Below are positions 23,138 to 34,769 of a stretch of DNA of 64,000 bases, in pieces. The position numbers were made by a program, and so were the translations under genes. The stretch is from Primula veris (Eukaryota > Streptophyta > Magnoliopsida > Ericales > Primulaceae). How positions within the stretch are numbered: the first letter of the stretch is position 1; each line of letters opens with the position of its first letter. The notes under the pieces were generated by a model. It did no database searches. It had not been told where the DNA came from and worked only from the letters and a program-made list of their open reading frames with translations. Where the stretch lies: NCBI GenBank assembly GCA_963682055.1, contig OY821748.1, positions 34,083,661 to 34,147,660 of the forward strand, read 5' to 3'.

Positions 23138-24796
23138 TCATCGAGAGAGATCCCCCTTTTGGAGTATTTCTCGTACCGGCTGATCAGTATAGACCACAAT
23201 GCTGTGTGCCGAGAAGTAGTGAGCAAGTTTTCGTGAGGCCACGACAAGGGCTAGGACGAGTTTTTCCAAGGGCATATACCTAGCCTCAGCATCGAGGAGA
23301 GTTTTGCTCACGTAATAGATAGGCCTTTGCTCCCTGTCGAGTTCCTTGATGAGGACGGCGCTGACGGCTATCTCAGACACGGCCAGGTATAGGGTAAGGA
23401 CATCGCCTGGGTCCGGCTTGGTCAGAAGGGGCGGACTTCCGAGGTAGTCCGCCAGTTCAGTGAACGCACGCCGGCATTCATCGGTCCATTTGAATTTCTT
23501 CTGAGCCTTTAAGGCCGTAAAGAACGGCTTGCATCGGTCCCCGAACCGGGCAATAAATCGGTTGAGGGTGGCGGCCATCCCGGCTAGCTTTTGTATGTCC
23601 TTTCTCTTTTCAGATGTTTTCAAATTCTTCAAGGCAGAGATCTGGGACGGGTTCGCCTCTATGCCGCGGTGGGTCACCATGAACCCTAGGAATTTGCCGG
23701 CACCTACCCCGAAGGCACACTTAGAGGCGTTCAGCTTCAGGTCATGCCTTCGTATCATTTCGAACACCTCTCTCAGGTCGGATAGGTGGTCCTCCTCATG
23801 GGCGCTTTTTACCACCATGTCGTCAATATAGACTTCCATGGTTCGGCCTATGTTCTTAGAGAATATCTTGGTGACTATTCTCTGATAGGTCGCCCCGGCG
23901 TTCTTGAGTCCGAAGGGCATCACTTTGTAGCAGTAATTTCCCCTTGGGGTGATGAAGGCGGTTTTTTCTTGGTCGGCCTCCGACATAGGTATTTGATGGT
24001 AGCCGGAGCAGGCATCCAGGAAGCTCATTCTGGCGGCCCCGGCCGTAGAGTCCACTATTTGATCGATTTTGGGCAAGGGGAAAGGATCTTTGGGACATGC
24101 CCGGTTGAGGCTCATGTAATCGATACACACCCTCAGCTTTCCGTTCTTTTTGGGGACCACTACGGGGTTAGCGAGCCATCTGGGGTAATAAATCTCCCTG
24201 ATGGCTCCGGCCAGCAGAAGCTTCTCTACTTCCTCGTTTATGGCATCGGCATGCTCTGGACTGACACGGCGCCCCTTTTGCATCACGGGCTTGGCGCCTG
24301 GGTTGACGTTTAATTGGTGGCAGGCGAGGTCGGAACTGATGCTTGGCATCTCGCTTGGACCCCATGCAAAATTATCGAGGTATTGGAGCAGGAGTTCGAC
24401 GAGGTTGGTGACCTCGGGCTTGCTCAGCTTCGCCCCCACCATAAAGAAGTGGTCCTCGTCGAACCCCGGGATCTGGATCTTCAGCAACCCTTCCTCCACT
24501 TTGTCTTCGGCCTCTGGCCCCATCTTTTTGTTTAGTTCCCTCAGCAGCTTAGGGTCCTCCGCCTCAATGTTCATGGCGCTTTGGACCGGCACCGCCTTCT
24601 GGCCGGAATACACAGCCATGGCGCAGCTACGTGAGACTTTCTGATTTCCTGAAATGGTTTCCACGCCAGAATCAGTTGGGTACTTAACCTTCTGATGTAG
24701 GGTGGAGGAGACTCCATCTATTCCATGAAGCCACGTGCGCCCCAATATCACGTTGTAAACGGAGGGGACGTTCACCACCGTGAACTCCACGCCCAT
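23138..24796 (-). pseudogene. Tat pol: reverse transcriptase
   Basis: The RT portion of pol converts element RNA to DNA in the particle. Key motifs are visible: LRVCIDYMSLNRACPKDPFP, FLDACSGYHQI with the first catalytic Asp, VMPFGLKNAGATYQR, and the catalytic YIDDMVVKS. The beginning of RNase H follows (LYLAVSEIAVSAVL). The frame ends at a TGA (23138-23140) that interrupts continuous homology: SR precedes it and MMKWACHLNAYDIRY follows in the same frame. At its N-terminal side it joins the protease region through a one-base shift in an A run near 24815. Confidence 0.92.
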
Positions 24797-24817
24797 AACT
24801 TTCGTACCTGTTTTTTA

Positions 24818-24990
24818 CGGGCAAGGTTATGTTTCCCCTGGGATGGACCGCCTCAGAGTTGAATCCGTACAGGGGTGGGACGTCGGTTTCCAGCTGTTCT
24901 TCTTTGAGTCCCATCTTCTGGAAGAGGTCTCCAAAGAGTATGTTGACCGACGCCCCTTGATCAACGAGGATCCGTCCCACAGCGCAAGGG
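24818..24990 (-). pseudogene. Tat aspartic protease segment, frameshifted on both sides
   Basis: The frame from about 24980 reads ILVDQGASVNILFGDLF, an aspartic protease active-site region (D-x-G-A-S). It continues through PRGNITLPVK and is then lost at GTAAAAAACAG (24812-24822), where one extra A moves it out of the RT frame. Upstream, the gag frame runs past the junction near 24985 in a different phase. Two small indels have therefore isolated this domain. Confidence 0.8.
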
Positions 24991-26800
24991 CATCAGTATG
25001 GGGCGCATCCACCCCCACTAGGTCGAAGTCAGTGAAGCTTACGTCTGGTTTGGCGTCGCGCTTATATTTTTTCCGGGGGCTCGAGCTTCCTGCGAGGCAG
25101 ACGTGCTGCTTCATCGCTGCCTCCCGAGCTGAGGTTCTTTCAGCCCCATTCGGGCTTGGCCTCTTCGGTCCTGAGTGAATGACATGACAGATCATGTTCG
25201 GAGGGGGTAGGTCTCGCTGCCTTTCATCAACCCCTTCTTCGTCCCTACGAGACTTCACGTATTTATCCATCAGGCCATCTCGGACCCATCCCTCGAGCCA
25301 GGCCTTCAGGCCATGACACTCGTTGGTATGGTGGCCGCGACCTCTGTGATACTCACAGATTTTGTCGTTAAGCCCGGGGGCCGGCTCATTCCGTAGGGGA
25401 AGAGGCCAGGAGAAGAAAGGCTCATTCTCTATCTTGTTAAGAAGGTCGACGAGTGGGAGGCGAAAGGTGGTGGAATAGGCATTGCCCGAACCCGAGGCTA
25501 GAGGGGTTTGATGTCTCGGTCGGGGGTCCTCTTTTCTTCTTTTAGGGGCCGGTTGCGGATTCCTTCCCGTTCATGGCCGCTCCAACCTTTCCGCCACGGG
25601 CCGGTTTCTTCGAGGGCTCAGCGTGACGGACCTATCCCTTGGCTGGTCGATAAGGGCTACAGAACGTGTTGCCCCAGCAGACCTCATGTCCTTCTCTATG
25701 TCGATATGCTGTTTTATGAGGGACCTGAGTTGAGGGATAGAGTTAGGGGGGGTCGCGATCATCTCGTTTCGGATCCTGCTCCCGACTACCATGTTTTGTC
25801 TGAAGGCAGCTATGGCGGTGGAGTCGGGGCAGTCCGCGCATTCAGCATGCTTCAACCAAAACCGACTATCATAATTCTCGAGGGTCTCTTTAGATTGGAC
25901 CCTCACTTGATAGAGTTGCTCCGGTTGGGCAGCTCTTTCTTTCAAGTTTATGAACCGGTGTGCGAAGTCATAAGCTAGGTCGTCCCAACAGTGGATGGAG
26001 TTGACGGGCAGGGATTGGAACCACTTACTAGCGAGCCTTCCCAGGCTGGCGGGAAAACACCTGCACATTAATCGGTCAAGGTGTGACCAATGGTTCATCT
26101 GGTATTGATAGTGTCGGAGATGAGCCTCTGGATCAGAGTCCGCGTTGAAGGTTTGGAGGATAGGGGCGATAAAGTTCCGGGGGGGAGTACTGTATTCTAT
26201 TTCGTCCGAGAACGGGGTGCTGCGGGTCGAGGCCACAATTTTCAACGCTGCCTCACCAGCTGCATCGTGCCGTCCACGGCGGCCACGCCTCCGTGTCCGA
26301 GGTGGCTTATCAGTTCGGGCATGACTAGATTCTGGCCGCGAGTCCCGACAATCATCCTGCCAACGGAGCCGAGAATGTATACTCCGCTCGTTATCGCGGC
26401 GAGAATTTCCTTCTTGGGAATGCTCCGACTCCGCACCCCTAGTTGGCTCCCTGGGAGTCTCTAGGGGGGGTCGTCGGAGGGATCCCAACCTGGACATCAC
26501 GCTTTTAGCGGGGACAAGGACCGATTTGTCTTGGCTCTCGCCTTGAACGGGCTCGGGTTCCGGCGCCATGAGCGAGGCTATTAAGGCCTTCTGGGCCGCC
26601 AGAGCAACGAGCTCTTTTTGGTGGATATCGATCATCATCTCTGTTAGCTCGGCCCGCGATCGGGGAGCTGTTGCGATCAAGGGAGCGGGCTCCCTAGTAG
26701 ATGCGGTTCTAGGGGTCTCATCAAAATAAAGCGTCCTCGGCATCCCAGGAACGGGGGGAGGTCGAGAAGATGGGGTGTCAAATCGGTTATTGCCAGACAT
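24991..26800 (-). pseudogene. Tat gag
   Basis: This is the structural capsid/nucleocapsid gene. The ATG at 26798-26800 follows the 5' LTR and primer site by about 60 bases. The capsid domain (Retrotrans_gag type) reads CFPASLGRLASKWFQSLP ... WDDLAYDFAHRFINL. A TGA at 25571-25573 interrupts the frame, which then continues without shift: CEYHRGRGHHTNECHGLK near 25330 is the zinc-knuckle-like region usual in Tat gag, followed by MDKYVKSRRDEEG. The frame is lost near 24985 where protease begins. A charged arginine-rich linker (RRRGRRGRHDAAGEA) precedes the capsid domain. Confidence 0.88.
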
Positions 26801-26845
26801 GTTTTCTTTAAGGGCGGGGAGTCGAAGCTAACGCGTTCAGTTTCC

Positions 26846-26861
26846 CACAGACGGCGCCAAT
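26846..26861 (-). other. Primer-binding site of the Tat element
   Basis: Two bases inside the 5' LTR the minus strand reads TGGCGCCGTCTGTGGG. TGGCGCC starts are typical of Tat/Athila primer sites complementary to a tRNA 3' end; I do not assign the tRNA. Confidence 0.7.
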
Positions 26862-27553
26862 TGGCGAGCCTGATTTTCTTCCCAAGCTCGGCTTAATCAA
26901 TTCGCGTCGGCTTCGATCTTCCGAGGTATCCGGGGTGGGCTGTGTCGGCTATGGTGGCAAAGTGATCTTCGTGCCTGCGCAAGAAACAAACAGGGGCCCG
27001 GGGTTGGTACCAGGTTTTTCCTCTCCAACGATCAAGTCAGTATCGGTGTTAACTGAAAGTAAGAAGGTAATTAAGGGTGATGGACCGGGCCGGTTACAAG
27101 TCGTGGCGTCGTATGGTATAGATAGTGTTCTGGGGGTCCGGGTTGTCTAAGCTTTATCTCTCCTCTCTGTCTTTGTGCGTCCCCTCTAAGTGGTATTAGT
27201 GGGGGTATTTATAGTGTGATCAGAGGTGTATTAGCCCTTGGATCACTGTACTGTGAGATGCTGATCCAACGGCGTTAGGTCATTTATGACTCTGACAAGG
27301 GTACTGTCCTCTGCCGGGGCCCACAGGGAGGTGGCCTGTGATTGGGCCACGTCGATGAAACACCAGGAGGGTCCCTCAGGAGAGCAGCAACATTAATTGG
27401 GGAAGCGTACTCAACACGCTTCTTTGGCCCGGCCTGGGTTCAGCCCGGCCTCTCAAGATCCGGGGTGACACGACATCCACTATATGGGGCCCGGTTTGTC
27501 TGTTTTCGTGGTGGTATCGGTCCGGACGAGGGGATGCTGACATTCCCTCGCCA
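26862..27553 (-). repeat. 5' LTR of the Tat element
   Basis: It begins TGGCGAGCC and ends CTCGCCA, directly followed by the target duplication GTATA. On the minus strand it precedes the primer site and gag. Confidence 0.95.
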
Positions 27554-27558
27554 GTATA

Positions 27559-29535
27559 CTAGGTACCTTGATGAACATCGAGGGCAAATCAAAGGATTCC
27601 TATAAAGCTCGGCTTGATTTGTTAGATATGGGTATAAGACATTCATTGCATCCGAAGACTGTATGTGGTAAAACAGTCATCAATCCAGCTTCTTACATGT
27701 TGTCTCCCGAAGAGAAAAAAGTTATTTCAGATTTTTTGACTTCAGTTAAGTTTCCTGACGGATATGCATCAAACATATCACGTTGCTTCAGCAATGGAGG
27801 TTGTGGGATGTCAGAACTAAAAAGTCACGACTGTCATATAATTTTACAAAGATTACTCCCAATTTCCTTACATGGATGTTTGAAAGCAGATGTGCGGAAT
27901 GTACTGATAGAGTTGGGAATATTTTTCAAAGAGTTATCGTCAAAAACATTGAAAATAGATGTACTTGAATGCCTTGAGAAAGATATTGTCCTAATATTGT
28001 GTAATCTCGAGAAGTACTTCTTGCCTCATTTCTGTGATGTGATGGTTCACTTGCTGGTACACTTGCCACGTGAAGCGATCCTCGCGGGACCAGTACAAAG
28101 TCGATGGATATATTGCAGGTGTATGTATATATTAAAGGGTTATGTTCGTAATAAGGCTCGCCCCGAAGGATTAATAGCTGAAGCGTATATTGACAATGAG
28201 GCTCTCAACTTTTGTTCCCTATACTTTAATGAAAGCGAGACAAGGTTTAATAGACCAGAAAGAAATAACGATGAGATTGAGAGGGATCCACCAGTTGCAA
28301 AGATATCCGCCTTTAAGCTTAAAGTTCGTGGAATTGGAAAAAAGAAAAATGATAAATTTGACCTACACTCAAAAAAGTTCAGTGGTATGTGCTGAATAAT
28401 TGCGATGAAGTACAGCCATTTATAGAGTGAGTAAACTGCACCTTAAAGTACTCAATGGAAAATTAGCACTTTTTAGGCACCAACTTTTATTCTAGTTTGC
28501 TTTATTAGTTTTTAAAGTTCAATTTTTACTTGAAAGTGTTGCAACAACTTTTTTCTGAAGTTCAAATTTTTGTAGGAAATATAGAATGGAGTTACAGAGC
28601 CAAGGTTTAGGAGATGTGGATGAGAGACTAGAGCCAGAGTTCCATTCATGGTTTCTAAACTATGTGAGTGTAGAAACAAGTTGGTTGCTAACTTTCTTTA
28701 TTATCATGTGAAAGTGACACTGATATTTTTCACCTCATGGATAATGTGTAGGCTAGGAACAAGCAAAATGAGGAGTCATGTGATGTTTCTAAAGATATGG
28801 TCCAGATTTTCGAATAGTTAGATATGGCGGTTGCATCGTAAATGGAATTAAATATCATACCACCGAACATGAAATGTCCCTTACAACTCAAAATAGTGGG
28901 CTGGTTGTTAAGGGTGATCATAAAGGACAAACTATTGATTTCTATGGTGTCATTAGAGATGTGATTGAATTAAAATATTTGGGAAACAATCGAGTTTTTA
29001 TGTTCAAATGTGACTGGTGGGATGTTGGGAATACAAAAACAGCTTGTAAAATTGATAAGCACAATTTTATTAGCATAAATGTTACCAAGATGTGGTACAA
29101 AGATGAACCATTTGTGTTTGTAACTCAAGCTGAACAAGTTGTCTATATGCCAGATACAAGGTATGGGATAAATATCGAGTAGTGCAAAAGATATGTTCAC
29201 GGTCCATCTATGATATACCAGCTAAAGAAGAACATATTGCGGACATGGAAGTACCATATCAACAGTTAGAGTCAAGTGAATTCCTTCCACAAATGCAAAC
29301 TGATGTTGAACAAAATGAGTTAAATAGAGAAGATATTGATATGATTGTGGTTGATATGCAAAATCATGCTGAGAATAATGAGGAAGCCCTTAATGCGAAT
29401 GACGATTATGAGGACGATGAAGAGGAAGAGGAAGAGGAGGAGGAGGACGACGATAACGATGAGGACGAGGACAAGGCAGATGACGATGATGTCGATCACA
29501 ACTATTATAGTCACTACAATTATAATGATTTGTAG
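27559..29535 (+). pseudogene. CACTA TNP2 transposase, 3' part (DUF4218 and DUF4216 regions)
   Basis: This continues the TNP2 gene from 16812 in frame after the target duplication: LGTLMNIEGKSKDSYKARLD. The DUF4218-type region follows (HDCHIILQRLLPISLHGCL ... VRNKARPEGLIAEAYIDNEA). Near 28378 an A-run indel shifts the frame before YVLNNCDEVQPFIE. Further exons are bounded by GTGAGT at 28427, then 28576-28663 (LEPEFHSWFLNY), then from 28753. The DUF4216-type region contains LTTQNSGLVVKGDHKGQ and FKCDWWDV. Another one-base shift near 29166 leads into VVQKICSRSIYDIP and a long Asp/Glu tail to the TAG at 29533. TNP2 is the catalytic protein of CACTA transposition; this copy is inactive. Confidence 0.85.
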
Positions 29536-29819
29536 CTGAAAATTATATATTTGATGAATCTCATGTTTTGCGTTTAAATTATATAATGATCTTGGCACTT
29601 TATTACTGGGAATTGTGTTTGGTTTTCTAGGGTTATTAATTAGCTTTCTTTATGATGATTTTTTGGTGGCTTTTGTGTTGGATCTTTTGGTATTTTCTTT
29701 ATGAGTAATATCATTCCAGTATCCTGAAAATGATATTACTCTTGTTTTATCGGTTCTGAATCTTTCTAATTTCATATATCAGAGCATCTTGTTCTGGCCT
29801 AAAGTGAATTTCTTATTCA

Positions 29820-31530
29820 GTTATGGTGTCAAAAAGAGGAGGTAGGTCATCTTCATCAAGTGGTGTATCAAAACAATCAACTCAATCCACTTCTTCAAAA
29901 TACATTCAACAAACAGTTACTGGGTCCCCAGATGAAGTCCATTCTCCTTTGGTTCACTTAAATTCTTCAAACACAAATTCAACTATTGGTAAGTATGTTA
30001 GTTACGTTTTCTTATTAAAACTGTTTTGAGTTAATGTTCATGAATGTAGGTCAATTTACTAGTAGGTTTTTGTTTATACACTAACAGTTCATACAAAATG
30101 GAACATGTGAATGTGGGTGTTTATTAATGTTTCTACTCTATCGTATGCGACTGATTTTTGTTTTCTTAGCTATAGGATTGGTGTTTTCTTATATTTTATT
30201 TTATTAAAAAATCATGTTTATTTTTTTAAGGTTGTAGTTAAACAAGCTCATAATGTAGAACTGGTCATAAGAACATTGTGTAGCTTAGTTGGTTTAATTT
30301 TTTCAATGGTTGCAGCTTTGAAGTTCAACATTTTTGTTGTTTTACTTTGCTTATGAACAATGATATATAGAAGTTGTTCTTTTTTGTTATCTTGGCCTCA
30401 AAGGCTAAAGTTAAAGAAGCATCTTGTTATGGCCTAAAGAAATTTTTTTATCCAGTTAGGGTGTCAAAAAGAGGAGGTAAACAAGCGAGTGTTATGAACA
30501 GTAGATCACCTTCATCAAGTGGTCTATCGAGACAATCTACGCTACCCACTATTTCAGAGTACATCAAACAAAACGTTTCCTGGTCTCTTGATGAAGTCCA
30601 ATCGCCTTTGGTTCACTTGAGCTCTCAAAACACAAATGCAGCTCGTGGTAAGTTTGTGAGTGATATTTTCTTATTTATTCCACTTAAATGTTTAAAATGC
30701 ACTGAGTTAGTTTTGGTGAATGAATAAATAACTACTAGTAGGTTTTGGTTTTATTAATGAGTATGAAAAAACAACCTTTTTAGTATACACTGACATGTAC
30801 AATGAAAAAATATTTCTTTTATTTAACTGAATATAACAATTTACTTTATTGCAGTGATGGTGTCCAAAAGAGGAGGTAAACAAGCGACTATTTTGATTCG
30901 TAAATCGTCCTCATCAGATGGTGTATCAACAGAATCAATGCATTCCAATACTTCTGCATTCATTCACCATTCAGCTCCCGAGACACCCGATGATTTTCAG
31001 TCACCTCTGGTTCGCCAAAGAACCAGAGAGATAATTGGTAGATCATCTTCATCTAGTGGTGTATTGAAACAATCGACTCAGTCCAGTTCTTCAATATACA
31101 TTCAACAAACAGTTCCCAGGTCCAATATCCTTTGGTTTACTTAAACTATTCAAACACAAATCCAAGTGTCGGTAAGTACATCAGTGATGTTTATGTTTTC
31201 TTATTTAAACTGCTTTTAATTAATGTTCATAATATTGGTCCATCTACAAGTAGATTTTTTTATTTTATTAATACACTAGCCATTCATACAAAATGAAACA
31301 TGTAAATATGGGTTGCATTTATTAATGTTTCTACCTATCGTAACTGAATATGGGTTGCATATATTTTTATACATTTATGGTGGCGAAAAGAGGTAGATCA
31401 TCTTCATCTAATGGTGTATCAAAACAATATATGGAGCCCTCTATTTTGGAGTACACCCAACTAACCATTCCGGAGTCCGCCGATGAAGTCCAATCTCCAA
31501 TTACCGGTAAGTATGTCAGTGATGTTTGGT
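29820..31530 (+). repeat. Array of duplicated exons in the CACTA element
   Basis: About five copies of one small exon-like unit follow each other at 29820, 30456, 30854, about 31030 and 31378. Copies typically encode a basic start (VSKRGG), a Ser-rich stretch (RSSSSSGVSKQST), a segment like YIQQTV, and an end like DEVxSPLVHL. Several have a pyrimidine tract plus CAG before them (29820, 30456, 30854) and a GTAAGT-type donor after them (29990, 30647, 31171, 31507). They form the 5' end of the second CACTA gene. Spacing varies from about 200 to 650 bases, so the duplications are not recent or uniform. Confidence 0.7.
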
Positions 31531-31825
31531 AAAATGTGTTAATTGCTTATACAAAAAATGAAGACATTTTAATTCCTAGTGGGGTGAAGATATGTTAGTT
31601 TTGGTAAAAAAAAAGTTAGTTGCTTATACAAAAACTGCAAGTTTTTTGTTTAGTCAGTTTTTTTTCATTCTTCAGTGTAGTTTTTTCACAAAAATAACTA
31701 TTGTTTAGTCAGCTTTACCGAGTTATTTGGTTGTCTAAATGTTCTCGTTATTATTTGTCATTCTTAATAACTGAAGTTCATTTTGAGTATCTGAAGTTCA
31801 TTTTTGTTTTGTGTTCTCCCAATAG

Positions 31826-33596
31826 GTGCCTCAAGAAATGTTCGTAGCAGTTCAAGAAGTATTGGGTTGGACAAGATTAGAGGATCAAATAAGTTACATA
31901 TTGAGATTTGTAAGTGTACTGGAAATCCAGTGGGCCTACATTCAGATAAGTTTTCAAGTGAAGGGGTATAGTCACTAGACTCTTTGCAGCGCCAGATGCT
32001 TTGGAGTGGCGACATGTCTCTATGGAAAATAAAGCATCATTGTTCAGGTTTCTTCGGGTAAGAAGCTTCAACAATGCATTTGTTATATACAGCAATAATG
32101 CTTAAATTTTGTAGGCTTGGTTGACACTGTCTAGTTGTTTCTATGGACGAAAACTCGCCTAAGTCATGATTAAGAAGAGGATGTTGAACTGATGTTGAAC
32201 TGTAAATTGGTTACCTTAGTGAAGAACTGTAGATTGGTTCATATACATAATACATATCAAGTAAGCAATTAACAATGATTTTACTTGAAGAGGTGTTTTT
32301 CTGAAATCTCATGTGCAAAGGAAAATATATGCTTCAGGCTCACCCTTCGTCCATGAAAGCTTAATCGCATGACAAAACTGGCAGCAAAATTTAGCCTTGT
32401 TTATTTTTCAACTAAGGCATATAATCCTACTAAAGCCAGATTCATGTTTATACTTTCCTTATCCTTGTATTATTAAACCTATTTCTTTTGCATGTTTCAT
32501 ATGACAAGACAAGTTCACGTTTAGCCATGACACTTATGTTGTTATTGGTGTCCTGACAATGATGAAAGACCGATACAAAAGCTATCAATACAAACTGCAT
32601 CGACGATTTAGGAAACATCCCACTATGGAGCTTGCGCTATCAGATGTACCACAAAAGATTTCAAAATTAACGTGGAAAATGATGTGTGAAGCATGGTCTG
32701 ACCCATTTTACATGGTAAAATGTTATATTTTTTAAATTTTGATGGTGCTATTGAGCATGTTAGTTTTTGCGTTATTACTTATTAGTAATGTTGTAATTTG
32801 TAAAGTTGTGTTGCTTAGTTGTTGAATGATGCGAGTGTAGGAAAAGTGCAAGAAGGCCAAAAAGAATAGGTCCAAGTTGTATGTGCCACACACTTCTGGA
32901 TCAAAATCATTTCGGAAGGTTCAGTATGAGCAGGTACGAAGGAGTTATTTTTCTTGTCTCTCTACAAATAAAATATTTACCTTAATTGTTTTTCTGCTTT
33001 TAAATTTAAAACGACTATAGCTTTAAGTATGTGTATTGGTACGTGAACTTAAATGCATTTTGTACAGCGTAATCCCGAGACTGGAGAAGACCCTACACTT
33101 GTTCAGCTGTATGATTCCGCACATTACAATAAGAAGAAAAAAGTGTGGGTGAATATACATGTAAGAAATTGAAGATTTGTATTGGTATGCATACCATCTT
33201 GAGTACTTATAAGTATGCTACTTATAGCATCCCCATCATCTTAAATTGCAGGCAAAACTCGTGACAAGGAATGATGAGGCAATTAGAGATGGAACAGGTC
33301 CACTAACAGTCGAGGTGTTGTCCATTGATGTACTTGGGTATAAGTCAGGATCTTTACGAGGTTTGGGCCATGGAGCTAAGCTAAGTACTTCCTTATCGGG
33401 AAAACAAAGCCGTATGCAACTTGAGAGGGAATTGGAGTATACAAAGAAAAAGTTGGAAGAACAGAAGAGTGCAAATCAACTTCTAGTTGAGAGGGTCGAA
33501 AGTTTGGAATCTAATAGCATGCAAGTAAATTCCAAGTTGGACTTGTTGATGGAACAAATGGCTCGAGGACAACCTTCGTATAATCCATTTGAATAG
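31826..33596 (+). pseudogene. PF03004-type CACTA transposase gene
   Basis: This is the second CACTA gene (Ptta/En/Spm family), on the + strand. Recognisable exons: 31826-31965 (IGLDKIRGSNKLHIEI, then a stop), 32564-32713 (MMKDRYKSYQYKLHRRF ... MCEAWSDPFYM), 32842-32932 (KLYVPHTSGSKSFRKVQYEQ, the conserved HTxGSKSF block), 33068-33161 (PTLVQLYDSAHYNKKKKVW), and 33252-33593 with a predicted coiled coil (LERELEYTKKKLEEQKSANQ). GT donors and AG acceptors fit most borders. The protein of this class binds CACTA ends. The early stop and missing parts suggest a pseudogene. Confidence 0.75.
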
Positions 33597-34769
33597 TAAG
33601 TTTACTTGTTTTTTTTGAAGTTACCGATTTTGATCAAAATTTATATGTGGTTTGGTATTATTTGGTCCCATTAATGAGTGTTCTTCCATGATTGAAACAA
33701 AAAGAAAAAGTGTGTTCTTGTTATGGAATTTAACATGTTTTTTATGAAACTGTGAATCCACTAATATAGTTTTTAAATTTTAGGAGTGGAAATTTTACAT
33801 GTTAATATACGGCTAGGTTAATGCTAAAATTAGGAGATTGATAAAGACAAGAGCAGCTATTTGTTTCAGAATGAATCGGTTTTATAAGCCAAAACAATAC
33901 GTCGTGTGACAGGTTTTGTATTTAATAAAACAGTTGTTCAGTCAATTGCAATTTCTGAAATATTGATGCAGTTCATTGGTGTGTTGTTTCGGTTAGGGTT
34001 AGGCACTATTCGTCTTTGATTTCATATTTTGTGCTTTCGTATTTCTGCTTTTTTGTGTGTGAAAAATGGAGCTCGTTAAAGGTATCAAAGTGTGTTCTGT
34101 ATCTGAACCAGTAACCTCCCCGAATAAATAAAAATAGCTTGCTTTTTTTTTCTTATTTGCTAATCGGGATGTTCTCCAGTATTAGGACGATTCTCCGGTT
34201 ACTTCTCTAATGAGAAAACTACTAAATGCAATTATCTAGAATCGATTATCGTTTGTTCTTTCGTGATGATCTTGTAGAAAAGATCTCATTTTTTCTGAAG
34301 AAGTGATGACAAATATGGGCATGTTACAGATTACTCTAGAAATATGCTTACTTGTATTTTTATTTAACAGGAACTAAACATGAATTAGGAAGTTCGATTA
34401 CGATGCCATAGAATCATGAAGCTCTGCAATTGATCTGCTGCGACAACAAATTTTTTCATCGAGTACTCAAGCTCTACGATTGGGTTTTTTAATGGAAGTT
34501 TGTGGAATTGAGTACTGAAAGTTGATACTTTGTTTGCTGTATCTAAAGCGTTTTTACGTCACTGTTGTAGTTATGAATATTAGTGAATCAACTTTCATAC
34601 CCTTCTAGTTCAATTGTGAATTTGCAGCAGCGATTATATTCTCTTTAAACGCACGAAATATGCTCTAGTTTCTTTAGTTATTCGCATAAAAATGAGTTGC
34701 AGATGTGATCTTTTGGAGACGGAACATTCATTTTATGAATGTTATCTTTGTTTTAAAAAGAGGAAGGAC
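33597..34769. other. Untranslated 3' part of the CACTA element
   Basis: AT-rich, with no further gene recognised between the PF03004-type gene and the subterminal repeats. Confidence 0.5.

Larger units (their letters stand above)
16813..27553 (-). mobile_element. Complete Tat-lineage Ty3-gypsy element
   Basis: A full LTR retrotransposon in minus orientation, 10.7 kb. LTRs of 691 and 692 bp begin TGGCGAG and end CTCGCCA. The target duplication GTATA (16808-16812 and 27554-27558) is perfect, so both borders are certain. Order on the minus strand: 5' LTR, primer-binding site, gag, protease, RT, RNase H, a second archaeal-type RNase H, integrase, a 3' region with an oppositely oriented gene and short tandem repeats, 3' LTR. 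The dual RNase H and the antisense gene are known traits of the Tat group. GC content is visibly higher than in the neighbours. By eye the LTRs differ at about 14 positions plus one indel, near 2%. Pol has stops and frameshifts, so it is not autonomous. Confidence 0.95.

Noticed and set aside
16813..27553. GC-rich island as a horizontally acquired block or gene cluster
   Set aside because: LTRs, target duplication, primer site and gag-pol order fully explain it as one gypsy retrotransposon.
29320..29598. Minus-strand open frame rich in Ile, Val and Leu
   Set aside because: It is the antisense image of the Asp/Glu tail of TNP2 and is not a membrane protein.
30111..30356. 81-codon hydrophobic frame between duplicated CACTA exons
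   Set aside because: It lies in a T-rich intron of the duplicated-exon array; the hydrophobicity reflects base composition.
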